From contig JBKEAJ010000080.1 in the NCBI GenBank assembly GCA_047972135.1, positions 1 to 50,596 of the forward strand: a stretch of DNA of 50,596 nucleotides, given 5' to 3'. This DNA comes from JBKEAJ01 sp047972135 (lineage in GTDB: Bacteria; Bacteroidota; Bacteroidia; Bacteroidales; Prolixibacteraceae). The translations under genes were made by a program, and so were the position numbers. A model generated the notes under the pieces. The model was not told the DNA's origin, did no database searches, and saw only the letters and a list, made by a program, of their open reading frames with translations. This document shows, in pieces, positions 35,545-44,792 of the stretch (positions are counted from its first letter, which is position 1; every line of letters starts with the position of its first letter).

Positions 35545-36333
35545 TCATTGAATTACACGTTTTATAGTTCTCAGACTATGAGTATATTTCATTGTTTCTT
35601 CGTTAAAAATACCGTGTTGGTCGAGACTGTCGATTCTCACTCTTCCCGATGCATGAATAATTTTCTGGTCTTCCCACACTATTCCAACATGAGTTATATT
35701 GCCATCTTTGTCATCAAAAAAAACAAGGTCTCCAGTTTCTGTTTCATTCACAAAGCCAATTGTCTCACCATCATGCACTTGCTGTGAGGCATCGCGAGGT
35801 AGAGATATATTGCACATACGATATACCGATTGTACAAATCCCGAGCAATCTGTCCCGAAGGGCGTTCTTCCGCCCCAGAGGTATGGCGAGTTAAAGAATT
35901 TGAGAGCATTTTCTCTTACTTGTTTCTGTATATTCTTTCCTTTGCTAGAGCTTACAAGTCCTTCAAACATATATTTATTTTGTCCGACTAGGGAAAATAG
36001 TTTTGTTCGAGCTTTCCAGATAGGTAGAGAGCTTCCTGCGATTACTAATGTTTGCAGTCCATTTTCGAGGTGTACCACTTGAAAAATCTCTTTACTGACA
36101 GCAATTTTAGAATTTTCTATTGCCTTATATCTTTGTTTGGTGATATAGTTAATCATTTTCTCGTCAATCCAGCCCTCGTAGTTATCGTGTGCTATTTTTA
36201 TTTTTATCCATCCGAGGCAACCTTCGGAGGCAATAAAATGTTCGCCAAAAAGGAGTTGTGTTGTCATTTCGCTTTTTTCGAAGGGTTCTTTTCTGACGGG
36301 AATGATACTTAATTGAGATATTCCGAATTTCAT
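35545..36333 (-). CDS. C40 (NlpC/P60) family peptidase with N-terminal SH3-like region
   Basis: This 262-aa cysteine peptidase has the catalytic triad in FGTDCSGF (Cys163), THVGIVW (His215) and IIHASGR (His227), with WGGRTPFG as the usual preceding motif. The first 130 residues contain an SH3-like unit (GCLGWIKIKIAHDNYEGWID), as in the YkfC and dipeptidyl-peptidase VI type enzymes that cut gamma-D-Glu links of peptidoglycan peptides. No signal peptide is visible from the ATG, so the protein is probably cytoplasmic and used in cell-wall peptide recycling. A TATATTTG box 46 bases upstream on the minus strand could serve it. Confidence 0.9.
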   Translation of the reverse strand: MKFGISQLSIIPVRKEPFEKSEMTTQLLFGEHFIASEGCLGWIKIKIAHDNYEGWIDEKMINYITKQRYKAIENSKIAVSKEIFQVVHLENGLQTLVIAGSSLPIWKARTKLFSLVGQNKYMFEGLVSSSKGKNIQKQVRENALKFFNSPYLWGGRTPFGTDCSGFVQSVYRMCNISLPRDASQQVHDGETIGFVNETETGDLVFFDDKDGNITHVGIVWEDQKIIHASGRVRIDSLDQHGIFNEETMKYTHSLRTIKRVIQ

Positions 36334-36337
36334 ATAT

Positions 36338-36367
36338 TTGCTTTACTCAGATGATTTTGTATATTTG
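36338..36367 (+). promoter_or_regulatory. Promoter of the pgpH-led operon
   Basis: TTG (36338-36340) is followed by 19 bases and TATATTTG (36360-36367). The leader to the GTG at 36445 is about 70 bases. A second TATATTTG at 36333-36340 overlaps the -33 element. Confidence 0.6.
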
Positions 36368-36378
36368 CTTAAACTTTC

Positions 36379-36386
36379 CAAATATA
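36379..36386 (-). promoter_or_regulatory. Putative -7 box of the C40 peptidase gene
   Basis: The minus strand reads TATATTTG, 46 bases before the peptidase ATG. A TTG lies only 15 bases further up, shorter than the usual 19-21. It overlaps the region of the divergent pgpH promoter, so the two could interfere. Confidence 0.4.
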
Positions 36387-36444
36387 GCAATTAATTGTGA
36401 ACAATTGGCACGAAATGGGTTAATAGTCTTAAATAGAGGCATTA

Positions 36445-38478
36445 GTGAAGAAAAGAAATAACATAATAATCTCAGCGATAGCGTTTTTTTTTACGGCTAT
36501 AGCTATTTACTTTGTATTTCCTCATGCTTTTAAAAGCAACTACGAGTATCAGAAAGGTATGCCTTGGCGTAACAAGACACTCATAGCTCCATACGATTTT
36601 CCTATATTAAAATCTGAAACAGAATACAATGCCGAGCTTGAGCAAAGTTTGGTCAATTTCTCACCTGTTTTTGTGTTAGACAGCGAAATTAAAGGTATAG
36701 TAACAGACTCTATACGCAAAGTGTTGTCGGATTCGGAAGTTGACATAGGAAGCGTAGAAGACATAGAGAGTACAATTGACAACTTTTATAGCTCGGGGGT
36801 ATATTTAGAGGCATCGCTCCCCAATGATTCTATGAGCAATATCACAGTTATTTATAACCGTGTTGCCAGAGATTTGGAATTAAGGGATTTGAACTCTGTA
36901 ACTTCCATCTTTGCCTCTATCTCTGCATTATTAGACAAATGCTGTAAGCAAAGTGTTGATTTGGGTAAGATTTCCGGTATCATTATTCCAAATGTTTCAT
37001 ACGATTCTGTTTTGACACGTGAAACTGAGGCTCATCTTGTTGAAAACATATCACGAACAAAAGGTATCATCAACAATGGCGAAAAGATAATAGCAGAGGG
37101 AGAGATTGTTACCGGCGAACTAGGCAGGATTATCGAGTCTCTAAAGGTCTACGAAAAAGAGAGCAGGACATTGAGTGACAACAATGCAAAGTATTATAAT
37201 CTAGGCATTCTGCTCTATGTCATAACGGTACTTTCAGTTCTTTACATCTACTTACTTATGTATAGGCGTGATTATTTGGAAGATCGTAAGACCTTGATTT
37301 TCATAACTAGTAGTATTATTTCCATTGTTGCCTTAGCTCGTTTATTGGCATCATTCAATGGGGTGTCTCTCTATATATTCCCTGTAACGATGGTTGGTTT
37401 GGTGATGCGAACTTTCTTAGACTCTCGCACTGCGACCACCTCCCTGCTAGTGATACTTTTATTTATATCATTTTATGCTTCAGGCGGTTACGACTTTCTG
37501 ATTATAAATGTAGTTGCTGGAATGATAGCTATCTACGGATTAAAGTCTCTGTATAAGCGCGCACAGTTATTTCGTGCTTCGATATGGATACTCATATCAT
37601 ATTTGGCAATGTATTTCATATTAGCATTGATAAGAGAGCAAAGCATTACAAACGACACTTTATATGAAGCGAGATATTTTGTTTTCAATACAATACTCTT
37701 GATGCTGACGTATATTGTTGTTTATTTGATTGAGAAAGTCTTCGGTTTTGTTTCTGACGTAACTTTATCGGAATTAGTAAACCATAATCATCCCTTGTTG
37801 CGTAAGATGGCAGAGGAGTCTCCGGGAACGTTTCAGCACTCAATGCAGGTTGCCAATCTTGCGGAGGCAGTAATAATGAAAATTGGCGGTAATCAGTTTC
37901 TTGCTTATGCAGGTGCGCTATTTCATGATGTAGGAAAAATAAAAGACCCACAATACTTTACGGAAAATCAAGTTGCCGGCATCAATCCACACGACGGACT
38001 AAGCAACGAAGAAAGTGCAAGGCGCATAATAGAACATGTCAAACGTGGAAAATCTCTTGCCCGTAAATATACACTACCCGAGAAGATAAGTCGCTTTATC
38101 GCCACGCACCACGGCACCACAAAAGCGGGTTATTTCTATACAAAACAACAAAACGAAAACGGAGGAGATGTTGACAGTTTCATCTTTACCTACCCTGGAC
38201 CTTTACCACAAACGAAGGAAGAGGGAGTTATAATGTTGGTAGACTCCATAGAAGCAACATCGCGGAGTTTAAAAGAAAAAAATAGGGATACACTTAAAGA
38301 GGCTATTGACTTAATAGTCAAGAGTAAGATAGAGCAGGGGCAGCTAAATTTGTGTGATTTGTCCTTTAACGATATTCACACTCTAAAGGAAGTTGTATTA
38401 GAGAAATTGATTAACATCTACCATATTAGGGTTGAATATCCGAAAGAAAATAAATCCGAAAACGAGGCAGTTTTGTAA
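36445..38478 (+). CDS. pgpH: HD-domain membrane phosphodiesterase, PgpH/7TM-HD family
   Basis: This 677-aa protein starts with GTG. One N-terminal membrane segment is followed by a roughly 200-residue extracytoplasmic domain (7TMR-HDED type), then about seven membrane segments, and a cytoplasmic HD domain. The HD motifs are FQHSMQVANLAEA and ALFHDVGKIKDP, and HHGTTKAGYF holds another metal histidine pair. PgpH proteins hydrolyse cyclic di-AMP, so this is probably the organism's c-di-AMP phosphodiesterase; no biochemical proof is in the sequence. It leads a four-gene run with 21, 12 and 19-base gaps. Confidence 0.88.
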   Translation: MKKRNNIIISAIAFFFTAIAIYFVFPHAFKSNYEYQKGMPWRNKTLIAPYDFPILKSETEYNAELEQSLVNFSPVFVLDSEIKGIVTDSIRKVLSDSEVDIGSVEDIESTIDNFYSSGVYLEASLPNDSMSNITVIYNRVARDLELRDLNSVTSIFASISALLDKCCKQSVDLGKISGIIIPNVSYDSVLTRETEAHLVENISRTKGIINNGEKIIAEGEIVTGELGRIIESLKVYEKESRTLSDNNAKYYNLGILLYVITVLSVLYIYLLMYRRDYLEDRKTLIFITSSIISIVALARLLASFNGVSLYIFPVTMVGLVMRTFLDSRTATTSLLVILLFISFYASGGYDFLIINVVAGMIAIYGLKSLYKRAQLFRASIWILISYLAMYFILALIREQSITNDTLYEARYFVFNTILLMLTYIVVYLIEKVFGFVSDVTLSELVNHNHPLLRKMAEESPGTFQHSMQVANLAEAVIMKIGGNQFLAYAGALFHDVGKIKDPQYFTENQVAGINPHDGLSNEESARRIIEHVKRGKSLARKYTLPEKISRFIATHHGTTKAGYFYTKQQNENGGDVDSFIFTYPGPLPQTKEEGVIMLVDSIEATSRSLKEKNRDTLKEAIDLIVKSKIEQGQLNLCDLSFNDIHTLKEVVLEKLINIYHIRVEYPKENKSENEAVL

Positions 38479-38499
38479 TAACAATAAAAATGGGAAGTT

Positions 38500-39123
38500 A
38501 TGAAAAAGCTATTTTTAATAATAATCTGTTTTACGACCTTATTCGTTGTAACCAGAAACAGTTGTGCAGCTCAATATTTTTCGAAGCTAGACGGCACCCC
38601 TTGGTCTGTACAAATAAACGCAGGTGCAGCATCCTTTCAAAATTCCGACGACAGTTACTTCCTTCCTGTAGTCGGCAGTGCATCTATCAGATATAGTGTT
38701 ACAAACAAGTTGGCATTAATTGGAGTTGCAGAGCTTGACATGCTTAGCGACACATTATTAGACGTGACGATGTACTCTGTATCTGTCGGGCCCAGCTTAA
38801 ACATGGCAAGCATTGTGGATCTTAACGAATTAGGCACTTGGATATGGAATATATCTGGCACTTTTGGTGTTTTTTTAGCTAATTTCAAAGACAGTGGGGC
38901 AACAGAAATAACAGACAATGGATTAGTTTTTAACTTCGGGACAGACATCGGCTATTGGGTAACTAAGAGTATAGGAGTCGTAGCATCCATAAAATCCAAT
39001 ATGCTTATGATGGGTTCTCCCCAGTTAATCTCGCAGATAGGGAGAAATCAGCAGGTATTCTCGATAGGTTTTATCTTTGCCATCGGAGGTTCAGATCGTG
39101 GACACGTAAATTATAATTATTAA
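38500..39123 (+). CDS. Small outer-membrane beta-barrel protein
   Basis: This 207-aa exported protein has a signal peptide ending near SCAAQ. Alternating hydrophobic strands follow (VQINAGAASF, GSASIRYSV, YSVSVGPSLN, VVASIKSNML), and the C-terminal strand VFSIGFIFAI is near the end. The pattern fits an 8-stranded barrel of the OmpA/OmpW size class. GGGAAG-type ribosome-binding bases (GGGAAG) precede the ATG. It follows pgpH by 21 bases and precedes the VWA-like gene by 12, so it is probably part of the same transcript. The function is unknown. Confidence 0.7.
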   Translation: MKKLFLIIICFTTLFVVTRNSCAAQYFSKLDGTPWSVQINAGAASFQNSDDSYFLPVVGSASIRYSVTNKLALIGVAELDMLSDTLLDVTMYSVSVGPSLNMASIVDLNELGTWIWNISGTFGVFLANFKDSGATEITDNGLVFNFGTDIGYWVTKSIGVVASIKSNMLMMGSPQLISQIGRNQQVFSIGFIFAIGGSDRGHVNYNY

Positions 39124-39135
39124 TTAGAAAAAGTT

Positions 39136-41211
39136 TTGAGCAGCGAATTATCGGGTGAGCTAACATTACTCACCATAATATTGGCTTTGGTTGTAGCCGG
39201 GCTAGTAACATTTTTATCATATTATAAGAAGCAGGGCGATTTGCCCAAAATACAATACTATGGCTTGATACTTCTTCGTTTCGTCGGAGTATTTTTGCTG
39301 GGATTGTTGTTTATCAATCCTATAATAAAGAATACTGGCACTTCGGAACAACGCGCAAAGGTACTAGTAGCTTTCGACAACTCAGAATCAATGCTTTATG
39401 CTGAGAAGCAAACAAATTCAGAGGTTCAGCAGGTGGTCGATGCCATCGGTTCGGGCATAAACAGCGACTTCGATGTAGAAATTCTCAGTTTTGGACAAGT
39501 CGTGAACGAAAGCAAGGTGTTTCAGGGAAGTGAGGGCAAGTCCGATTACAATCAGCTCATAAGAAGTGTCAACGACGATTATATAGGTCAGAATATCAAC
39601 TCCTTGATAATGATAGGCGACGGCATTTACACCACAGGCAGCAACCCTGTTTTTCACAACTATCGTTCAACTTTTCCTATATACACTCTCGGATTAGGAG
39701 ATACTACCGGGGTAATAGATGCCTATATTGGAAAAATCCGACACAATCGCACTACCTACATCGGCAATTCATTTCCTGTACAAATAAATGTTGGAGCCAC
39801 ACTATGCAGAGCAAAGAGCCTAAAAATAAATGTTACAAACACCAAAGGTAATACTGTTTTTTCTGACAATATCACTCCCTCTAACGATAAATATGCGGGA
39901 GTACTCAATTTCAACCTGAGCTCTTCTGAAAAAGGCAAGCAAACATATCGAATTAATATAGAAGCAGTCACAGGCGAAAAAAATCTCTCGAACAATAAAT
40001 CGTCATTCTCTATAGAGGTTGTTGATGAAAAGCGCAAGATATTAGCAGTATCTGCAGGACCATCGCCCGATTTGGGGATGATAAAGCGAGCATTGGAGTC
40101 GCAAAACAATTATCAGGTTGATTTTTGTTTGTACAACTCTAAAATTCCCAATATAAAAGATTATGATCTGGTAATAATACATTCTCTGCCAAGTGGAAAG
40201 AACAGTAAAAATACTGTATTGGCAGATGCATCGGCAGCCAAAGTGTCTCAATTATACTTTATAGGAGGGCATACAAACATAGCAGGACTGCAAGATGCAG
40301 GGTTTAAGTTTGCTCAGATAATAAATACTCCTGAGCAGTTTGAGGCAAAATTTTCCTCATCGTTTTCACTATTTAAATTGGACGAAAAGATTGAGAATTT
40401 TATCGACAATGCCCCTCCGGTTGTGGGCAGTTTGTCTTCGTTTGATGTATCTGGCGGAGGCTGGAGTACCTTGGCAACAAGGAAGATAAAAGGAGTGGAG
40501 ACCGACTATCCATTAATTGCGCTACGTTCTTATGGCGGGATTAAACAGGCATTATTTTTGGCAGAAGGCTTTTGGAAATGGCGAATGAATTCGTATCAAG
40601 TATTTGGCACACATGAGAATTTTGATGCGTTTGTACAAAAAATGGTAAACTTCTTGATAGTAGATAAAAACGAAGATAATTTCAATATTTATTATTCGCG
40701 TACATATGAGCAAGGCGACAGGGTTCGGCTCACTGGTGAGTTATACAACGATAATTACGAGATAGTAAACGATGCCGATATTTCCATTCGACTGACAGAC
40801 AGTGCAAAAAACGTCTTTAACTATATGTTTGACAAGACGGGCAACAGATACACTTTAGACTTAGGCAGTCTTCCGGTTGGCGATTATCGTTTTGATGCAA
40901 AGGTAAATATAGGCGGACGAGACATACACGAATACGGACATTTTGAAGTACAGAAGTTGGATATTGAGATGATGCAGACAGTAGCAGATTTCGATATGCT
41001 AAAACAACTATCGGAGAAAAATGGCGGGTTCTTTGCTACTTCATCTGCTTATAATGAAGTTTTAGATGCTATCAATAAATCAGCATCGCGAGTTAATGTG
41101 ATAGAACACTCCGTTCTTTCGTCTATATTGGACAAGCTCTGGCTATGCATATTAGTTATAATGATAATAGCCTGCGAATGGTTCTTGCGGAAGTATTGGG
41201 GAGTTAGTTGA
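39136..41211 (+). CDS. VWA-like membrane protein
   Basis: This 691-aa protein begins at a TTG 12 bases after the upstream stop; no nearby ATG is in frame. Two membrane segments (about 10-30 and 42-60) are followed by a von Willebrand A-like domain, with the metal-site motif DNSES at residues 81-85 (DxSxS). The middle has beta-rich and ThuA/glutamine-amidotransferase-like features (ILAVSAGPSPDLGMI, DYDLVIIHSLP). The C-terminus ends with one more membrane segment and a short cytoplasmic tail. It resembles BatA-type aerotolerance proteins of Bacteroidota in layout, though longer. It may hold a periplasmic complex; the partners are not known. Confidence 0.75.
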   Translation: MSSELSGELTLLTIILALVVAGLVTFLSYYKKQGDLPKIQYYGLILLRFVGVFLLGLLFINPIIKNTGTSEQRAKVLVAFDNSESMLYAEKQTNSEVQQVVDAIGSGINSDFDVEILSFGQVVNESKVFQGSEGKSDYNQLIRSVNDDYIGQNINSLIMIGDGIYTTGSNPVFHNYRSTFPIYTLGLGDTTGVIDAYIGKIRHNRTTYIGNSFPVQINVGATLCRAKSLKINVTNTKGNTVFSDNITPSNDKYAGVLNFNLSSSEKGKQTYRINIEAVTGEKNLSNNKSSFSIEVVDEKRKILAVSAGPSPDLGMIKRALESQNNYQVDFCLYNSKIPNIKDYDLVIIHSLPSGKNSKNTVLADASAAKVSQLYFIGGHTNIAGLQDAGFKFAQIINTPEQFEAKFSSSFSLFKLDEKIENFIDNAPPVVGSLSSFDVSGGGWSTLATRKIKGVETDYPLIALRSYGGIKQALFLAEGFWKWRMNSYQVFGTHENFDAFVQKMVNFLIVDKNEDNFNIYYSRTYEQGDRVRLTGELYNDNYEIVNDADISIRLTDSAKNVFNYMFDKTGNRYTLDLGSLPVGDYRFDAKVNIGGRDIHEYGHFEVQKLDIEMMQTVADFDMLKQLSEKNGGFFATSSAYNEVLDAINKSASRVNVIEHSVLSSILDKLWLCILVIMIIACEWFLRKYWGVS

Positions 41212-41230
41212 TACTTAAAATTATAAACAG

Positions 41231-42259
41231 ATGAAACGATATTTTTTTTTGATATTATTTTGCATCTCCGTTTTATTTGCGGAGGGACAAAAAGGGGTGG
41301 TGCGTTTCGAGCAAATAGTAGACAATACTGTAGAATTAGGGTCAGATATTCAGACACTTGTATTGATGTCTCGGGCAGCAAACGGAGAGTATCAGAATTA
41401 TGACACTGATACATTGACCAAGTCCTTGGTAAATCACGAATATGCAATGGCTTCCGTACTATTAATTGACAGCAGTAGTATTGACACACTCATAATGTCG
41501 ATGGCGAGTACTTTATATAATTCGGGACGGTATCAGGTTGTAGTGCCAACAGATATTAATATTCACAGGGATGAAGATTACGATGTAGTTCCACCGCCAC
41601 TCACCAAAGAGGAAGTTAGGAAATATTGTGCGGACTACGACGCAGACGCATTGGTGGTCTTGGAGCGTTATTTCAATGGTTTCGACTGTCTGACCTCCAG
41701 TGATTATTATGAAGGCATAGTGTACGGATATTTTTTAGAGGCTGTTGGATTTTATGGTTATGTGCGAGTTTATGATGCCAAGAATGCAAATATTGTCAGC
41801 AATTATGCAGCCTCAGATACACTTGTGTGGCAGGGCACTATTAGAGATAACTTTGTGCAAGTTCCGGATATGAAAGAAGCTATAATATCTACGGCATTTG
41901 TTGCAGGCGAGGATTGTGCTAGACTGATTTCTCCGATATGGCAAGAGCAAATCAGGAAATACTATCATATTGTCAGAGGAGCACAATCAAAGGAAGACAC
42001 ACTATTTCAACCAGAAAACTTTGAAGATGCAGAAGCATATTGGATGAGCCTACTTACTGGTGAAACATCGGATAAGAAAAAGAGTAGGGCAGCATATAAT
42101 CTTGCGGTGCTTTATGAGATGAACGGACATACTACAAAGGCATTATCGTGGGTGGAAAAAGCCATCACACTAAAGTATGATATTATTTATGAGAGATATA
42201 TAAACCTATTAAAGAAAAGAATAGCCCTAGAAAAGCAACTGGGGCTATTGCAAGATTAA
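41231..42259 (+). CDS. Exported DUF6340-like protein with C-terminal TPR unit
   Basis: This is a 342-aa exported protein with a signal peptide ending near AEGQ. The body has a DUF6340-type layout: an N-terminal beta region, then YCADYDADALVVLERYF, then VRVYDAKNANIVSNY. The last 70 residues contain a TPR unit (AAYNLAVLYEMNGHTTKALSWVEKAI). It follows the VWA-like gene by 19 bases and is probably the last gene of that operon. Its stop overlaps the stop of the convergent gene by 4 bases. The family assignment is from memory and moderate. No enzyme motif is seen. Confidence 0.65.
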   Translation: MKRYFFLILFCISVLFAEGQKGVVRFEQIVDNTVELGSDIQTLVLMSRAANGEYQNYDTDTLTKSLVNHEYAMASVLLIDSSSIDTLIMSMASTLYNSGRYQVVVPTDINIHRDEDYDVVPPPLTKEEVRKYCADYDADALVVLERYFNGFDCLTSSDYYEGIVYGYFLEAVGFYGYVRVYDAKNANIVSNYAASDTLVWQGTIRDNFVQVPDMKEAIISTAFVAGEDCARLISPIWQEQIRKYYHIVRGAQSKEDTLFQPENFEDAEAYWMSLLTGETSDKKKSRAAYNLAVLYEMNGHTTKALSWVEKAITLKYDIIYERYINLLKKRIALEKQLGLLQD

Positions 42260-42933
42260 ACTTCCGTATTATTTTTTTGTGAGGATGTAAGTCCAATGGC
42301 TTCTAGTAGTTGAGGTTGTTCAGCTAAAGCAATACGGGCAACTGCGTAGAAGCGGCTCATCCACTTGTTCATTCTCTCAAAAGTATGATTTTTCTCTCTT
42401 GTAGCTTCCTGGCGTTGCTCTGTAATAAGCTGGTGTTCTGCACGGGCAGTTTTCATTTTTTCCAAGACTAAAGATGTATTCTCCAGCTCTTCTCTGTTTG
42501 TATTTAGTTCGGCAAGAATATCCTGAATATAAGAATCACCCATTGCTTTAGTGTAGAATTTATCGACAACTAAAATCCACTCGGGATATGTTTGTGGTGT
42601 TTTTCCCACAATTCCGAGGTTTACCAGAGTTTCTTGTTCGTCGGCAAACAATATCTTTGCTTTTTTTCGGTGCACTCTGTATATTCCGTCCATTTCTGCT
42701 TTCAAAGCAGAGAATACCTTATGAGCTTCTTTCTTTTTCTCGTTAATTGCTAGGATGTTTTTATGTGTCGCCATAGTTTTTTGCAATAAGGCACGCCCCT
42801 CAATCACCTTATTGTTCCCATAGCCGATATTTGACATTGCCAGATACACATCGTGCTGTGATAATATATTCGTCAATGCTTGTTCGTACTGTTCTAAGTA
42901 CTCTTGTTCTTTTTTTGTAAACTTTGTTGCCAT
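42256..42933 (-). CDS. Hypothetical helical protein
   Basis: I do not recognise this 225-aa protein. It is highly charged, with Lys/Glu-rich helices likely to form coiled coils in the middle (HKVFSALKAEMDGI, then LAELNTNREELENTSLVLEK) and near the end (TEQRQEATREKNHTFER). It has no signal peptide and no membrane segment, so it is probably cytoplasmic. It stands alone, convergent with the DUF6340-like gene and upstream of gltX in the same direction with 184 bases between. A weak promoter-like TTG, 19 bases, TACATTTA is seen upstream. The reading frame is long and coding-like. Confidence 0.65.
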   Translation of the reverse strand: MATKFTKKEQEYLEQYEQALTNILSQHDVYLAMSNIGYGNNKVIEGRALLQKTMATHKNILAINEKKKEAHKVFSALKAEMDGIYRVHRKKAKILFADEQETLVNLGIVGKTPQTYPEWILVVDKFYTKAMGDSYIQDILAELNTNREELENTSLVLEKMKTARAEHQLITEQRQEATREKNHTFERMNKWMSRFYAVARIALAEQPQLLEAIGLTSSQKNNTEV

Positions 42934-43117
42934 TGCCTTAGTTTAAAATTCCGATTACTATATATATTTCTTGACGCGTAAATGTACATACTTTTTGTCA
43001 TATATCAATAAACAACACTTAGAAATACAACTTCTGGGAAGGTAATTAACAAACTAATGAACTGAAATTATATCACTTACATTAGATATAAGAAACTTAT
43101 GAACACAATGTCGCTCC

Positions 43118-44641
43118 TTAGCCCAACTTTTTGCATGCCGTCTTAATCCGACTTGCAGTTTCCTCTGTTCCGATAGTAGCAATGATATCGAACAAGTCGG
43201 GTCCTGCATTACTACCAACCAATGCTATGCGCATGGGGTTCATAACAGCTCCGTAGTTCCACTCGTTTGCATCCATAAAACCAGAAAAGACATTCTTTAT
43301 ATCGTCGGCACTTTTTCCTGCCTGCCCAGCTATAACCTCGCTAGCAATTACTTGCAATCTAGCCGCAGTATCTTCTTTCCACCTTTTTGCCACTGTTTTC
43401 TCGTCGTAGGAATCCGGAGCTAAGTAGAAAAAATGTGCTTGTTCCCAGAAATCGGGTAGGAGAGTAATCCTGTCTTTCACAAGGCTGAGCACCTTGTCGG
43501 TATAAGCATCATTAGTACTCAGTCCTTTTTCTGAAAGAATATTATTAACCAAAGGAATTAGTTTTACATTATCAGAATTATAAATATACTGATGATTAAA
43601 CCATTTTGCTTTATCAGGAGAGAATTTTGCTCCTGCTTTACTGACATTTTTCAAGGAGAAGACCTCACATAGCTTATTGAGGCTAAAAATTTCTTGTTCG
43701 GTGCCGGGATTCCAGCCTAATAGGGCAAGCATATTCACCACGGCTTCAGGCAGATAGCCGTCTTCTTTAAATCCTGCCGACACTACGCCATCTTTTTCCC
43801 ATTTGAGGGGAAAAACGGGAAAGCCCATTTTCTCGCCGTCTCTTTTGCTTAATTTTCCTTTTCCTACGGGTTTTAATATCAGAGGGAGGTGAGCAAATTC
43901 TGGTTTATTTTCAATCCAGCCAAGGCTTTCGTACAGCAATACATGCAAGGGGAGCGAGGATAGCCATTCTTCACCACGAATAACGTGTGAAATTTTCATC
44001 GTGTAGTCGTCCACCACATTTGCAAGGTGGTAAGTCGGCATACCGCCTGTTTTAAGCAATACTTTATCGTCGAGCAAGGAGCAATCGAACTCCACTTCGT
44101 CTCTGATGATGTCGGTAGTTTTCAGCTTTCTGTCGCTAGGCATCTTAAATCTAATAACATAAGGAGCATTACTGTCTAACAACTTCTGAGTCTCTTCCTT
44201 TGATAGAGAGAGAGAGTTTTTTAGCTCTCCTCGTGTTTCATGGTTGTAGATAAAGTTTTCGCCTTTTGCTTCTGCCTTGTCTCTAACGATTTTCAGTTCC
44301 TCTGCGTCGTCGAAAGCATAGTAAGCATTGCCTGAGTCTATGAGTTTTTTGGCATATTGAGCATAGTGAGTCTTTCTTTCACTCTGGCGGTAAGGACCAT
44401 ATTCTCCGCCAAAGTCTTGTCCTTCATCGGGAGTTATTCCCAACCATTTTAGGGAGTTTATTATGTATTTCTCAGCACCTTCCACATATCGTTCTTCGTC
44501 GGTGTCTTCGATTCTCAGAATGAATGTACCATTATGTTTCTTTGCAAACAGATAGTTGAATAGTGCCGTGCGAACACCTCCAATGTGAAGTGGTCCTGTT
44601 GGGCTAGGGGCAAATCTCACCCTTACTAAACTCTTAGTCAT
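43118..44641 (-). CDS. gltX: Glutamyl-tRNA synthetase
   Basis: GltX charges tRNA-Glu. The class I signatures are present: PSPTGPLHIGG (HIGH motif, His19) near the N-terminus and KLSKRDGEK (KMSKS equivalent) near residue 264. ILRIEDTDEERYVEGAE is the usual active-site segment. At 507 aa it includes the anticodon-binding C-terminal region. It lies downstream of lpxA by 151 bases, in which a short repeat occurs; the start is ATG at 44641. I saw no dedicated promoter, so it may be read from the lpx operon. Confidence 0.96.
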   Translation of the reverse strand: MTKSLVRVRFAPSPTGPLHIGGVRTALFNYLFAKKHNGTFILRIEDTDEERYVEGAEKYIINSLKWLGITPDEGQDFGGEYGPYRQSERKTHYAQYAKKLIDSGNAYYAFDDAEELKIVRDKAEAKGENFIYNHETRGELKNSLSLSKEETQKLLDSNAPYVIRFKMPSDRKLKTTDIIRDEVEFDCSLLDDKVLLKTGGMPTYHLANVVDDYTMKISHVIRGEEWLSSLPLHVLLYESLGWIENKPEFAHLPLILKPVGKGKLSKRDGEKMGFPVFPLKWEKDGVVSAGFKEDGYLPEAVVNMLALLGWNPGTEQEIFSLNKLCEVFSLKNVSKAGAKFSPDKAKWFNHQYIYNSDNVKLIPLVNNILSEKGLSTNDAYTDKVLSLVKDRITLLPDFWEQAHFFYLAPDSYDEKTVAKRWKEDTAARLQVIASEVIAGQAGKSADDIKNVFSGFMDANEWNYGAVMNPMRIALVGSNAGPDLFDIIATIGTEETASRIKTACKKLG

Positions 44642-44660
44642 TTTTTGTGATTTTGTTATT

Positions 44661-44720
44661 ATGCTATAAGCCGTACGCCTTATGCAATACGCTCAACATC
44701 CGATGATAATGTGATAATGG
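44661..44720. repeat. Short dispersed repeat, copy C
   Basis: This repeats the start of mosaic copy A (22213-22265) with small differences: the GCCGTACGC core and a CGATGATAATGTGAT core are shared, and the intervening bases differ. It lies between lpxA and gltX. Confidence 0.6.
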
Positions 44721-44792
44721 AACATCTAAACGCCTAAACAAATAAACGCTGTTAGTCTAAAAATCCATCATCCGAGAATCCGAAAATCTGTA

